The notes beneath the pieces were generated by a model, which saw nothing but the letters and a program-made list of their open reading frames with translations, did not search any database and was not told where the DNA came from. Shown here one piece after another: positions 38,067 through 47,241 of a stretch of 64,000 nucleotides of DNA. The stretch spans positions 124,001-188,000 of the forward strand of contig NZ_CADIKF010000002.1 of the NCBI RefSeq assembly GCF_902859875.1, written 5' to 3'. This DNA comes from Paraburkholderia solisilvae. GTDB taxonomy: Bacteria; Pseudomonadota; Gammaproteobacteria; Burkholderiales; Burkholderiaceae. The position numbers and the translations under genes were made by a program. Every line of letters begins with the position of its first letter. The first letter of the stretch is position 1.

Positions 38067-38651
38067 TTACTGCTGTTCCTGGTCTTTCCAGCGCTTGACC
38101 TTGCCGGTGTCGATATCGAACAGATCGAGCATGCGGCCGATCGTGTGATTGACGATGTCGTCGATCGTTTGCGGCTTCTGGTAGAACGCCGGAACGATCG
38201 GCGCGATGACCGCGCCCATGTCGGACAGTTGCACGAGCGTGCGCAGATGGCCGCCGTGCAGCGGCGTTTCGCGCACGCCGAGCACGAGCCGGCGGCGCTC
38301 CTTCAGCACCACGTCGGCCGCGCGGCTGATCAGCGTGCTCGTGATGCCGGTGGCGATCTCGCTCATCGAGCGCACCGAGCACGGCACGATCAGCATGCCC
38401 TTCGTCTTGAACGAACCCGACGAAATCGCTGCACCGATGTCGCCGGGCGAGTACCAGCGCGACGCGCGGGCACGCAGATCGGCCGCGCGGACGTCGGTTT
38501 CGTAGGTCATCGTCAGTTCTGCGGCCTTGCTGATCACGAGATGCGTCTCGACGCCCGCCTCGGCGAGCAGTTCGAGCGCGCGAATCCCGTAGATCACACC
38601 GGACGCGCCGGTGATGCCGACGATGATCCGGTCCGGCGTGCCGTTACTCAT
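38067..38651 (-). CDS. UbiX-type flavin prenyltransferase
   Basis: A 194-aa flavin prenyltransferase, which makes the prenylated FMN cofactor needed by UbiD decarboxylases. Visible are ITGASGVIYGIRALELL (flavin phosphate loop), VPCSVRSMSEIATGI and KERRRLVLGVRETPLHGGHLR (prenyl-phosphate site). The start overlaps the end of the UbiD gene by eight bases. This is a pathway-dedicated copy rather than the ubiquinone gene, judged by context. Confidence 0.92.
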   Translation of the reverse strand: MSNGTPDRIIVGITGASGVIYGIRALELLAEAGVETHLVISKAAELTMTYETDVRAADLRARASRWYSPGDIGAAISSGSFKTKGMLIVPCSVRSMSEIATGITSTLISRAADVVLKERRRLVLGVRETPLHGGHLRTLVQLSDMGAVIAPIVPAFYQKPQTIDDIVNHTIGRMLDLFDIDTGKVKRWKDQEQQ

Positions 38652-40305
38652 GGCCATTCTCGTAGCCGCGTACCGGCGAATTCGGCTCGACGCCGGCACG
38701 GCGGCGCGCCTTGTAGGACGCGTCGCGCTGCATCCACTCGCCGCGCGTCGCCTGCTCGGCGTTGCGATCCCATTCGTCGGTCCAGTCGCCGAGCGAGTAG
38801 CCGTACCACGGCGACTCCGGCTTCAGCGCAGGCAGCCCAAGCCGCTCCCACAGCACCTTCGCGTTTTCCATGTACTCCTTCTTCGGCAGCGCGAGCGGCG
38901 GCATCGGCGTTTTCATCGTCGCGTCGACCAGCATCGCCGAATCAAGGCCCGTATCGTGATCCGAGCGCGGGCCGTGGCCGTGCTCGCGATACGGAATCAG
39001 CTTCACGTCCTCGACCGGATTGCAGCGGTAGCCCATCGCCCAGAACACGGCATCCGCATTGTTCGGATCGATGTCGTCGTCGATGGCGACCACGAACTTG
39101 CCGATCGCGGCCTGCAGCGACATCGTGCCGTACAGCGCACGCCAGACTTCGGTCTTCTTCGCGCCGCGCTCGAACTGCAGGAATACGAAGCGGCGCAGGT
39201 TCGTCAGCGGCTCGTGCAGCGATACCTTCTTGATGCCGCGAATGCCGAGGTGGTCGCGCAGATGGCGCAGGAACATCGGCTCGTAGGCGAGCCGCTTGAT
39301 CACGCTCGATTCGGACGGCGTCACCTGCGAGATGATCGACGTCAGCACCGCATCCTTGCGCCGCGTGATCGCGGTTATTTCGATTGCGAGGTTGAAGTCT
39401 TCGAGCGCCACGTAACCATGGCTTTCGCCGAACGGGCCTTCCGGTTCGAGATACGTCGGATCGACATAACCCTCGACGACGACTTCCGCCTCGGCCGGCA
39501 CCAGCAGATCGACCGTGCGGCCCTTGACGACGCGAATCGGCGCACCGGCGAGGCCGCCGGCGACGCCAAGCTCGTCGACGTTCGGGCGCAGCTTCTGCGG
39601 ACCCTGAAACGCGACCACGGGCGGCGCGCCGAGCACGATCGCCACCGGCATCTTCTCGCCCTTGGCCGAGTGCTTGCGCCAATGGTCGAGGCCGCCCGCG
39701 CGCAGGTTCACGAGCATCATCATGCCGAGGCGCGTCGGCGACTTCAGATGGCCGCGATAGGTGCCCATGTTCTGCACGCCGGTTTCCGGATCGCGCGAGA
39801 TCACGCCGGTCATCGTCATGTACGGCGCGGCGTCGAAGCCAGGCGTCGAAATCGGCAGCGGCAGCGATTCAAGGCCGTTGCCGGGGCCTTCGAGATCCTT
39901 GCCCTCGATCACGATGTCGTGCACGGGCCCGCTTTCGACCACCACCGGCGGCACCGGATTGTCGATCGCGCGGTTCCACGCGTCGCCGATATCGTCGAGC
40001 GTCGGCACGTTCATACCGATCCGGTAGATTTCCGGATTCGCCGCGATGCCGCCGACGATCACCGGAATGTCGTACTTGCGGCCCTTGCTGTCGACGATGT
40101 TCGTGAACAGGAACGCCTTGCGCTCGGCTTCCGGAATGCCGCCGCGGAACTGCCAGCGCACCAGCGGATGCATCTCGGTGTCCTTGTTGACCGGTTCGTC
40201 GATCCGGTACAGAAGGCCTGCCGCATCGAGGCGGGCGATGTGTTCGTGCAGGTCCGCGTAACCGGACGTGCCGGTCGGTGTGCGAGTGGTGTCTTTTTCA
40301 GCCAT
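38644..40305 (-). CDS. UbiD-family decarboxylase
   Basis: A 553-aa UbiD-family enzyme using prenylated FMN to (de)carboxylate aromatic or alpha-beta-unsaturated acids. The hallmark EGPFGESHGYVALED and the metal/cofactor region (NMGTYRGHLKSPTRLGMM, RHLRDHLGIRGIKK) are intact. It is longer than most UbiD proteins (about 490), with a C-terminal extension of some 50-60 residues. The ATG at 40305 gives a sensible N-terminus. With UbiX directly downstream it forms a functional pair; the substrate is unknown. Confidence 0.92.
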   Translation of the reverse strand: MAEKDTTRTPTGTSGYADLHEHIARLDAAGLLYRIDEPVNKDTEMHPLVRWQFRGGIPEAERKAFLFTNIVDSKGRKYDIPVIVGGIAANPEIYRIGMNVPTLDDIGDAWNRAIDNPVPPVVVESGPVHDIVIEGKDLEGPGNGLESLPLPISTPGFDAAPYMTMTGVISRDPETGVQNMGTYRGHLKSPTRLGMMMLVNLRAGGLDHWRKHSAKGEKMPVAIVLGAPPVVAFQGPQKLRPNVDELGVAGGLAGAPIRVVKGRTVDLLVPAEAEVVVEGYVDPTYLEPEGPFGESHGYVALEDFNLAIEITAITRRKDAVLTSIISQVTPSESSVIKRLAYEPMFLRHLRDHLGIRGIKKVSLHEPLTNLRRFVFLQFERGAKKTEVWRALYGTMSLQAAIGKFVVAIDDDIDPNNADAVFWAMGYRCNPVEDVKLIPYREHGHGPRSDHDTGLDSAMLVDATMKTPMPPLALPKKEYMENAKVLWERLGLPALKPESPWYGYSLGDWTDEWDRNAEQATRGEWMQRDASYKARRRAGVEPNSPVRGYENGHE

Positions 40306-40435
40306 GGCTAGAGGTCCCGTGAGACGCCGCGTCGCGCGGCGCCCGTATTGCTTGAAGCGTGTTGCCCGATGCGGGATGAGGCTGCTTCGATCCATCCCGC
40401 GGTCCGTGCGTCTGCTGCGACGCAGTGCCGGTGTT

Positions 40436-41164
40436 TCAGCGGCGCATCGACGTCATTGCGTTCGCGAGTGCGGCGCCCGCCACTTCGCTCGCCAGCGAGA
40501 AGTCGGGAATCGTGATCTCGCGGAAGTACGTCTTCAGCGCGGCGAGCGCGATCCGCTCGCGCGTGCAGATCGAGGCGACCATCGCGTCGGCGCGCTGCTG
40601 CAGGCTCGCGCCCGGCACCACTTCGGCGATGAAGCCCCATTCGCGCGCGGTTGCCGCGTCGATCGTCTCGGTCAGATAGACCATGTGCGCGGACGCCTTC
40701 GGCGGCACCTTGTAGCGCAGCACCGACAGCACCAGCGTCGGCGGCAGGTTCTTCTGCAGCTCGGGCAGGCTGAAACGCGCGGTGTCGGCGGCGACAGCCA
40801 TGTCGCAGGCGGCGACGAATGCACAACCGAAGCCTTCAGCGTCGCCTTGCACTTCGGCGAGCAGCGGCACTTCGCTTTCGTGCATCGCGCGGTAGACGTC
40901 GAGAATCGGATCGGCCACGTTGCGGCGGAATTGCGCGGCGGAGGGCGGCGTCGCCGGCGGCGCGCTGACTGCGCGGCCGCGGCAGAACGCGGGACCCGAC
41001 GCGCGGATGCGGATGATCTTCACGGCGCTGTCGCGGCCCGCAGTGCGGATCTCGGCAGCGATCGCGCGCATCGCGTCGAGCGTCAACATGTTGCCGAGGT
41101 CCGGCTGGGCGAGCGTGATGCGGTACTCGGAATCGTGCAGCGCTGAAGTGAATTCGGTCGTCAT
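40436..41164 (-). CDS. Crotonase-family (enoyl-CoA hydratase/hydrolase) protein
   Basis: A 242-aa crotonase-fold protein. Recognisable segments are IRIRASGPAFCRGRAVS, AEVQGDAEGFGCAFVAACDMAVAADTARFSLPEL and YLTETIDAATAREWGFIAEVV. Members act on acyl-CoA thioesters as hydratases, isomerases or hydrolases. The oxyanion loop is present, but typical hydratase glutamates are not both obvious, so the reaction is uncertain. It implies a CoA-bound intermediate although no CoA ligase is in the operon. Confidence 0.85.
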   Translation of the reverse strand: MTTEFTSALHDSEYRITLAQPDLGNMLTLDAMRAIAAEIRTAGRDSAVKIIRIRASGPAFCRGRAVSAPPATPPSAAQFRRNVADPILDVYRAMHESEVPLLAEVQGDAEGFGCAFVAACDMAVAADTARFSLPELQKNLPPTLVLSVLRYKVPPKASAHMVYLTETIDAATAREWGFIAEVVPGASLQQRADAMVASICTRERIALAALKTYFREITIPDFSLASEVAGAALANAMTSMRR

Positions 41165-41212
41165 GGTCAGGTCAGGTCAAGTCAAGGAAAATGGTCGATG
41201 AGTGGTCGCCAG

Positions 41213-43579
41213 TCAGCGCGCGTAAGCGCCGGCCTCGTTGAGCTTCTGGAACACGCGTTGCGGCACGAGCGGCGATTCCGTGAACTCGACGCCGTATTCG
41301 GAGAGCGCGTCCTCGATCGCCGCGATGATCGCCGCAGCGGCCGGAATCGTGCCGCCTTCGCCCGCGCCCTTGACCCCGAGCGGATTGAGCGGCGAGGGCG
41401 TCTCGAGGTGGACGACGTCGATGTTCGGCACGTCGGTCGCCATCGGCAGCAGGTACTCGCCGAAATTCGTCGTGGTGGGCTGCGCGTTCTCGTCGTACTG
41501 CATCCATTCGAGCGTCGCGTTGCCGATGCCGTGCGCGACCGAGCCGATCACCTGACCGTCGACGATCATCGGGTTGATCAGGTTGCCCGAATCGTGCGCC
41601 ATCACGTAGTTCAGGATGGTGATGTGGCCGGTTTCGCGATCGACTTCGAGTTCGACAACCGCCGTGCCGTTGCAATACGTCGATTGCGCGGGTGAGAAGT
41701 ACTTCGTTTCCTCGAGGCCGGCGGTGAGGCCCTTCGGCATCGTGAAGCCGGGCATGCCCTGCGAGATCTTCGCGAGCTGGCCGTAGCTGATGCGCTGCTC
41801 GATGCCCGAGCGGCGCGCGACGTGACCGTCGGCGAGCATCAGGTCGTCGGTTTCGCATTTCCACAGATGCGCGGCGAGCGTGAACATCTTCTCGCGCACG
41901 GCTTGCGCGGCAATGTAGACCGAGTTGCCGGCATTCACCGTCGCGCGGCTCGCGAACGTGCCGACGCCCATCGAGATGCCGCCGGTGTCGCCGGTGATCA
42001 CGTCGACCGTTTCGAGCGGCAAATTCAGCTGCTCCGCGCAGATCTGCGCGAAGGTTGTCTTGTGGCCCTGACCCTGCGGCGACGCGCCGGTAATCACGAC
42101 CACGCGGCCGCTGCCCTGCACGCGCACCGTCGCGCCCTCGAACGGGCCCATCCCGGTGCCTTCGACGAAGCTCGCCATGCCGATGCCGACGAAGCGTCCG
42201 GCGCGGCGCGCTTCGGCCTTGCGCTCAGCGAAGCTCGCGTAGTTCGCGCGTTCGAGCGCGGCTTTCTGGCACGCCGGATAGTCGCCGCTGTCGTAGCGCA
42301 GCGGGCTGCCGTCGCGATAGATAAACCCCGCGTCGTACGGCATCTGCTCCGGCTGGATCAGATTGCGCCAGCGCAGTTCGGCGCGATCCATGCCGAGCGT
42401 GCGCGCGGCCTTGTCGAGAATCCGCTCCATCGCGAACACCGCCTGCGGCCGTCCTGCGCCGCGCACCGGCGAGGTTGCGCACTTGTTCGTGTAGACCACG
42501 TCGAGTTTCGCGGTCATCGCCGGAATGACGTACGGGCCGGGCGTCGTCGTGATCGAGATGTACGGCGTGATGATGCCCCACGGCAGGAACGCGCCGTTGT
42601 CATGCACCATCTCGAGCTTCACGCCGCGGATCTTGCCGTCGTTGTCGAGCGCCATGCGCACGGTCCACCACTGGTCGCGCTCCTGCGTGACCGAGAGGAA
42701 GTGCTCGCGGCGGTCTTCGATCCACTTGACCGGACGTTGCAGCGCAACCGCGGCGATCGAGACGAGCGCCTCTTCCGGGTAGAACGGCAGCTTCGGACCG
42801 AAGCCGCCGCCGACGTCGTTCATCAGCACGCGCAGCCGCTCCGGATCCCATTCGAGCAGCTCGACGAGGTTCTTTTTCTCGTGGTGCGGCGCCTGACCCG
42901 ACGACCAGATAGTCAGCTCGCCGTTGGTCGCGTGATATTCGGCGACGTAGCCGCGCGTTTCCATCGGATGCGCGGAGCCGCGGTTCTGCCAGTAGGTTTC
43001 CTCGACCACATGCGGCGCATTGTTGAAGGCCGCGTCGATATCGCCGAAACCCATGTCGATGTGCGCGACGACGTTATCCTTCGCGTCGCTGTGGAAGAGC
43101 GGCGTGTCGGGGCGCAGCCCGACGCGGCAATCGGCGACGGCGTCCAGCGGCTCGTACTCGATCTCGACGAGCGCGCAGGCGTCTTCCGCGATGTAGCGAT
43201 TGTCCGCGACGACGAACGCCACCGCCTCGCCCGCGAACGTGACTTCGGTCGAGGCGAGCAATTCCTGGGTCTGCTCGAAGCGGATCGCCGGATTCGGCAG
43301 CATGGACGGCACGCGGCCGCGCGCGCGGCCAGTCAGGTCCGCGTGCGTATACACAGCGTGCACGCCCTTGAGCTCACGGGCGGCCGTGCAGTCGATCGAG
43401 ACGATTTTCGCGTGCGCGTGCGGGCTGCGCAGCACCGCGCCGTGCAGCATGTTCGGCAGGTGCAGGTCGTCCACGTACATGCCCTGACCTTGCAGCAGCT
43501 TCTTGTCTTCGGTGCGCGCGATGCGCTTGCCGACGTAGCGCAGGTCGCCGGTTGCACCCTTCAGGTCGGTAAAGTCCAT
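41213..43579 (-). CDS. Molybdenum hydroxylase large subunit (CoxL form II-like)
   Basis: A 788-aa xanthine-oxidase-family large subunit binding the molybdopterin-cytosine cofactor. It carries NDVGGGFGPKLPFYPEE, the loop SPVRGAGRPQAVFAMER and the catalytic glutamate in KGAGEGGTIPAAAAI. The loop has RGAGR, the form II type, rather than the Cys-containing loop of true CO dehydrogenase. It therefore probably hydroxylates an aromatic, heteroaromatic or aldehyde substrate. It starts four bases after the small-subunit gene, with CGGAG upstream. Confidence 0.93.
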   Translation of the reverse strand: MDFTDLKGATGDLRYVGKRIARTEDKKLLQGQGMYVDDLHLPNMLHGAVLRSPHAHAKIVSIDCTAARELKGVHAVYTHADLTGRARGRVPSMLPNPAIRFEQTQELLASTEVTFAGEAVAFVVADNRYIAEDACALVEIEYEPLDAVADCRVGLRPDTPLFHSDAKDNVVAHIDMGFGDIDAAFNNAPHVVEETYWQNRGSAHPMETRGYVAEYHATNGELTIWSSGQAPHHEKKNLVELLEWDPERLRVLMNDVGGGFGPKLPFYPEEALVSIAAVALQRPVKWIEDRREHFLSVTQERDQWWTVRMALDNDGKIRGVKLEMVHDNGAFLPWGIITPYISITTTPGPYVIPAMTAKLDVVYTNKCATSPVRGAGRPQAVFAMERILDKAARTLGMDRAELRWRNLIQPEQMPYDAGFIYRDGSPLRYDSGDYPACQKAALERANYASFAERKAEARRAGRFVGIGMASFVEGTGMGPFEGATVRVQGSGRVVVITGASPQGQGHKTTFAQICAEQLNLPLETVDVITGDTGGISMGVGTFASRATVNAGNSVYIAAQAVREKMFTLAAHLWKCETDDLMLADGHVARRSGIEQRISYGQLAKISQGMPGFTMPKGLTAGLEETKYFSPAQSTYCNGTAVVELEVDRETGHITILNYVMAHDSGNLINPMIVDGQVIGSVAHGIGNATLEWMQYDENAQPTTTNFGEYLLPMATDVPNIDVVHLETPSPLNPLGVKGAGEGGTIPAAAAIIAAIEDALSEYGVEFTESPLVPQRVFQKLNEAGAYAR

Positions 43580-43583
43580 CGTG

Positions 43584-44096
43584 TCACTCCGTAGCGTGGG
43601 CGGCCGGCACGGCGGCGCGCTGTTCGCGGATGCGCTGCGCCGCGAGCAGGGCCGCGGCGACGATCGGCTGATAGCCGGTACAGCGGCACAGGTTGCCCGT
43701 GATCGCTTCGCGAACCTCGGCCTCGGTCGGCGTATCGGTTTCGTTGAGCAGCTCGGTGAGCGTCATCAGCATGCCGGGCGTGCAGAAGCCGCACTGCAGC
43801 GCGTGACATTCGCTGAAGGCTTTTTGCAATTCGTTGAGCGTGCCGTCGGCGTCGGCGAGTCCCTCGACGGTCGTCAGCGTGTGGCCGTCCATCTGGACGG
43901 CGAGCGTCAGGCAGGCGCGCGTGGTGCGGCCGTCGACCAGCACGGTGCAGGCGCCGCAGACACCGTGCTCGCAGCCGTAGTGCGTGCCGGTGAGATTGAG
44001 GTCGTGACGCAGGAAGTCGCCGAGCATGCGGCGCGGTTCGACCTCGTGCTCGTAAGTCGTGCCGTTCACGACGACTCTGACGGTGCGAGTCTCCAT
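43584..44096 (-). CDS. Molybdenum hydroxylase iron-sulfur subunit (CoxS-like)
   Basis: A 170-aa protein with two [2Fe-2S] clusters: plant-type [15 protein letters not shown] with its fourth cysteine in RACL, and the C-terminal CGFCTPGML / NLCRCTGYQ. It passes electrons from the molybdenum site to FAD. The ATG at 44096 is chosen since AAGGAG is six bases upstream, rather than the longer frame at 44114. Confidence 0.95.
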   Translation of the reverse strand: METRTVRVVVNGTTYEHEVEPRRMLGDFLRHDLNLTGTHYGCEHGVCGACTVLVDGRTTRACLTLAVQMDGHTLTTVEGLADADGTLNELQKAFSECHALQCGFCTPGMLMTLTELLNETDTPTEAEVREAITGNLCRCTGYQPIVAAALLAAQRIREQRAAVPAAHATE

Positions 44097-44115
44097 GTCT
44101 ATCTCCTTTGTCACT

Positions 44116-44997
44116 CTACGATTGTCTTGCGACGCGCGAGAACGCCGTCTTCAGCGCCCGTTCGGTCAGTACGCCGGCCAGATGCTGGCGATAGTCGGTG
44201 CTGACGTGCGCGTCGGTCATCACGTCGAGGGCCCGCGCGGCGTCGCTTGCGACGCGCAGCGCGCCTTCGTCCATCGGCTGGCCGCGCAGCGCCGCCTCGA
44301 CCTCGTGCATCCGCACCGGACCGGGCGCGACACCGCAGATCGTCAGCGACACGCGGTCGAGCCGGCCCTGCGCATCGGCGGTGCAGAGCGCCGCGACGCC
44401 GACGATCGCGTAATCGCCGTGACGCCGTGCGAATTCTTCGAACGCGTAGCCATGGCCTTCAGGCCAGATGTCGAGCGAGATGTCGACCAGCAGGTCGCCT
44501 TCCTCGAGCGCCGGCGTCATGTACATCAGCGCCCAGTCGGACATCGGCAGCTCGCGGGTCGCGACCGCGCCGTCGTCGTAGCGCGCGATCGTCAGCACGC
44601 CGTCGAGTGCGGCGGTGAAGCACGGCTGTTCCGAGGACGGATCGAGCTGGCACAGACTGCCGCCGAGCGTGCCGCGATTGCGGATCTGCTTGTGGCTCAC
44701 CAGCTGATACGCCTCGCGAACCAGCGGCGCGCGCCGCGTAACGAGCGGCGAGAGTTCGATGTCGCGCTGCCGCGCCATCGCGCCGATGTGCACGCGGCCA
44801 TTGCGCTCCTCGATGCCCGTCAGCGCCTCGACGCCGTTCAGGTCGATGATGTGGCTCGTCATCAGATAACGGAAGTTCATCATCGGCATCAGCGACTGGC
44901 CGCCGGCGAGCAGCCGCGCGTCCTCGAGCGTGCCGAGCAGCTGGACGGCCTCGTCGACGGTGGTCGGCGCGTGATACTGGAATTCACTGGGTTTCAT
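44116..44997 (-). CDS. Molybdenum hydroxylase FAD subunit (CoxM-like)
   Basis: A 293-aa FAD-binding subunit. Both flavin motifs are seen, AGGQSLMPMMNFRY and RNRGTLGGSLCQLDPSSEQP, followed by the CO-dehydrogenase flavoprotein C-terminal domain. Together with the adjacent small and large subunits it completes a three-part hydroxylase. Gene order here, medium-small-large, is typical of the Cox family. Confidence 0.95.
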   Translation of the reverse strand: MKPSEFQYHAPTTVDEAVQLLGTLEDARLLAGGQSLMPMMNFRYLMTSHIIDLNGVEALTGIEERNGRVHIGAMARQRDIELSPLVTRRAPLVREAYQLVSHKQIRNRGTLGGSLCQLDPSSEQPCFTAALDGVLTIARYDDGAVATRELPMSDWALMYMTPALEEGDLLVDISLDIWPEGHGYAFEEFARRHGDYAIVGVAALCTADAQGRLDRVSLTICGVAPGPVRMHEVEAALRGQPMDEGALRVASDAARALDVMTDAHVSTDYRQHLAGVLTERALKTAFSRVARQS

Positions 44998-45027
44998 GCG
45001 TGCTCCGATAGTGCCGTGGCGGCCTCG

Positions 45028-45693
45028 TCAGTGCGGCTGCTTGCGCCCGAAGAGCCGCGCGAAGAAATTGCGGACCGACTGCCACATCGCCTTGCGCATC
45101 AGCGCGCCGGCGTCGAGCGGCACGACCGGCGCCGGTGCGGGCGGCGGGCGACGCGCTGGGGCCGCCTGGGGCGCGGATGGGTCGGCGTCCGTGGCTGACG
45201 TAGCCGGCGTGGCGGCGTCCGGCGCGGGCGCTGCATCCGATTCGATGAGCGCGGTCAGGTTCTTCGCGAACTGGTTCAGCAACTGCTGCGAGAGCGCCTC
45301 GATCATGCCGGCGCCGCGTCCGTACTGCGCGACCGTGCCCGACAGATTCACGTCGGAGACGACGTCGACCTTGGTCTTGCCGCCGTCTTCGGTGACGGTG
45401 GCGTTGATCTGCGCATCGGCGCCGCCGCGGCCCTTCGTGTCGGTGCCGCTTGCCGACACGACGACCGTGCGGTTCGCGTCGTTCTGTTCAGCGATCTTGA
45501 ATTTGCCGGCGAACTTCAGCGTGAGCGGGCCGAGCTTGACGGTGAAGCCGCCCTTGTAGCTGCCGTCGGGCTGCTGTTCCTTGAGTTCCGCGCCCGGAAA
45601 ACACGGTGCGGACCGTTCGATATCGATCATGGTCTTCCAGACGTCGGCGGGTTGCGCATCGACGGTGAAAGACGAACGGATGGTGATTGCCAT
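45028..45693 (-). CDS. CoxG-like SRPBCC membrane-anchor protein
   Basis: A 221-aa CoxG-family protein. Residues 1-150 are an SRPBCC lipid-binding fold (MAITIRSSFTVDAQPADVWKTMIDIERSAPCFPGAEL). It is followed by a Pro/Ala linker and a C-terminal amphipathic or membrane-associating helix (WQSVRNFFARLFGRK). CoxG recruits CO dehydrogenase to the membrane to pass electrons to quinone, and a similar role is likely for this hydroxylase. GAGGAGG lies five bases upstream of the ATG. Confidence 0.9.
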   Translation of the reverse strand: MAITIRSSFTVDAQPADVWKTMIDIERSAPCFPGAELKEQQPDGSYKGGFTVKLGPLTLKFAGKFKIAEQNDANRTVVVSASGTDTKGRGGADAQINATVTEDGGKTKVDVVSDVNLSGTVAQYGRGAGMIEALSQQLLNQFAKNLTALIESDAAPAPDAATPATSATDADPSAPQAAPARRPPPAPAPVVPLDAGALMRKAMWQSVRNFFARLFGRKQPH

Positions 45694-45800
45694 TCGGCCT
45701 CCTCGGGGCGATCGGCCGATGGGGCCGCGCTCCACTTATTCAGTTGTGTCAGAGCCGGGGGCGCGTCCGGCTTGCCGAACACGCCTGCCGGCCCGGGTCT

Positions 45801-46595
45801 TCACTGCGCCAGGCTCGACAGGAATTCGTCGAATATCGGCGCAAATACGTCGCGCATGTCGAATGCGCCGAAGTGCGCCGCGCCTGGAATGGACACGAAG
45901 CGGCCGTTCGGCAGCGCGTCGGCGATTTTTTGCGACACCGCCGGCGGAATGCTCGCGTCGGCGTCGCCGGCCACGACCAGCGCCGGTTTCAGCACGGCCG
46001 GCAGCTCGGCGAGGTTGTCGAGCTGCGAAATCGCCTGCCAGTTTGCGCTCCAGCTGTACCAGTCGTCGGCGGCGAGGCGCGCGCGGCATTTCGCGACGAG
46101 ATCGGGACGCGGCGTGTCGGCCGCGAACCAGCGCGTGATCGTTTCGTCGGTGACTTCGGACATCGAGCCTTGCCGGCTCATGTCGCCGCGCGCGAGAATG
46201 CGCGGGCGCACTTCGTCAGGGAAACCGCCGGCCGTCGCGCACAGGATCATCGCGCCGACGAGTTCGGGAAACTGGATTGCGACGCGTTGGGCGACCATGC
46301 CGCCCATCGACACGCCGATCAGCGTGGCGTCGGCGAGGCCTTCCTTGCGCAGTACCGCGGCGACGTCGGTCGCGTGGTCGGCAAGCGTGACAGGGGACGT
46401 GACGGCGCTCGAGTCGCCGTGGCCGCGCATATCGAGCGCGACGACCGTGTAAGACGAGGCCCAGTCTTCGGCATATTCGTCCCACCAGCTTCGGTCGACG
46501 CCGATCGGATGAAGCAGAACCAGCGGCCGGCCTGTTCCGCGACGGGAATAGGCGATGCGGCCGGCTGGGATTTCGCAGAAAGTTGAATGAGACAT
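45801..46595 (-). CDS. Alpha/beta hydrolase, 3-oxoadipate enol-lactonase-like
   Basis: A 264-aa alpha/beta hydrolase resembling PcaD. The oxyanion region is LVLLHPIGVDRSWWDEYAEDW; the nucleophile elbow is GVSMGGMVAQ (Ser); acid and base are expected in AGDADASIPP and GAAHFGAFD. It may open a lactone or cleave a ring-fission product. It lies between the CMD-family gene and coxG-like gene on the same strand. Exact substrate unknown. Confidence 0.87.
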   Translation of the reverse strand: MSHSTFCEIPAGRIAYSRRGTGRPLVLLHPIGVDRSWWDEYAEDWASSYTVVALDMRGHGDSSAVTSPVTLADHATDVAAVLRKEGLADATLIGVSMGGMVAQRVAIQFPELVGAMILCATAGGFPDEVRPRILARGDMSRQGSMSEVTDETITRWFAADTPRPDLVAKCRARLAADDWYSWSANWQAISQLDNLAELPAVLKPALVVAGDADASIPPAVSQKIADALPNGRFVSIPGAAHFGAFDMRDVFAPIFDEFLSSLAQ

Positions 46596-46721
46596 GGCGT
46601 ATACGTAGTGCGCGAGATGTGGCGCGCGCGATCTACAATTCATCGCGCGCCGAATGGCGGGCGGCCCGCGGGACCTGTGGCCCGCACGTCGCTGGCGGGA
46701 GGGTGAACCCCGCGTGGGGCG

Positions 46722-47120
46722 TCAGGCGTTTGCCTTGGCCTTCAGTTCGAGCACGACGGCCTTGGCGCGACGCAGCGCTTCCGCCGCAACGGGAATGCCC
46801 GCGTAGACGCCGGCCTGCAGCAGCACCTCGGCGATTTCCTCTTCGGTCACGCCGTTGTTCACCGCGCCGCGCGTGTGCACTTCAAACTCGTGCCAGCGGC
46901 CGAGCGAGGCGAGCATCGCGAGGTTCAGCATGCTGCGCGTCGAGCGCGTGAGGCCCGGACGGCTCCATATGTTGCCCCAGCAGAAGTCTTCGGTGAATTC
47001 GAGGAACACGGCGTCGAACAGATGCGGGTCAGCATTGCGCTGCGTGTGCGAGGTGCCAAGCACTTCCTTGCGAATCGTTGCCCCGATCGCCCTGCGTTCA
47101 GTTGACGTAATGTCTGGCAT
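46722..47120 (-). CDS. Carboxymuconolactone decarboxylase (CMD) family protein
   Basis: A 132-aa CMD-family protein close in size to PcaC. It has the block LFDAVFLEFTEDFCWGNIWSRPGLTRSTRSMLNLAMLASLGRWHEFEVHTRGAVNNGVTEEEIAEVLLQ. The single cysteine is not the CxxC of AhpD-type peroxidase relatives, favouring a PcaC-like role. It is the first gene of the leftward operon, and AGAGG precedes its ATG by about seven bases. Confidence 0.88.
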   Translation of the reverse strand: MPDITSTERRAIGATIRKEVLGTSHTQRNADPHLFDAVFLEFTEDFCWGNIWSRPGLTRSTRSMLNLAMLASLGRWHEFEVHTRGAVNNGVTEEEIAEVLLQAGVYAGIPVAAEALRRAKAVVLELKAKANA

Positions 47121-47160
47121 GAAAAACCTCTTGGGTGCAATGGATGGAACGGTTGTACGA

Positions 47161-47220
47161 TTGTATAATGGGAAACAGTATGAGCACTCGGGCATGTGCT
47201 GTCAATATGATTGTATGACG
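47161..47220. promoter_or_regulatory. Divergent promoter with repeated ATTGTAT elements
   Basis: ATTGTATAAT (47161-47170) and ATTGTATGAC (47211-47220) lie between the divergent CMD operon and the GntR gene. ATTGTAT followed by an AC recurs before the MFS carrier gene (ATTGTATTAC at 48276), suggesting a shared GntR-type operator. Confidence 0.45.
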
Positions 47221-47241
47221 GATCAAAAGGGGAGCGTTCGA

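Noticed and set aside
36442..38148. 568-codon plus-strand frame opposite gabD
   Set aside because: Composition typical of antisense GC-rich frames; gabD motifs on the other strand are unambiguous.
41822..43594. 590-codon plus-strand frame opposite the molybdenum hydroxylase gene
   Set aside because: Antisense shadow with skewed composition and no recognised motif.
41213..44997. Assignment of the molybdenum enzyme as aerobic CO dehydrogenase
   Set aside because: The active-site loop is RGAGR, not the Cys-containing form I loop, and the neighbours are aromatic catabolism genes.
36517..47120. Naming the island as the hmf (furan dicarboxylate/furoate) cluster
   Set aside because: UbiD/UbiX, Mo hydroxylase and crotonase fit, but no furoyl-CoA synthetase is present and PcaC/PcaD-like genes are extra; support is insufficient.
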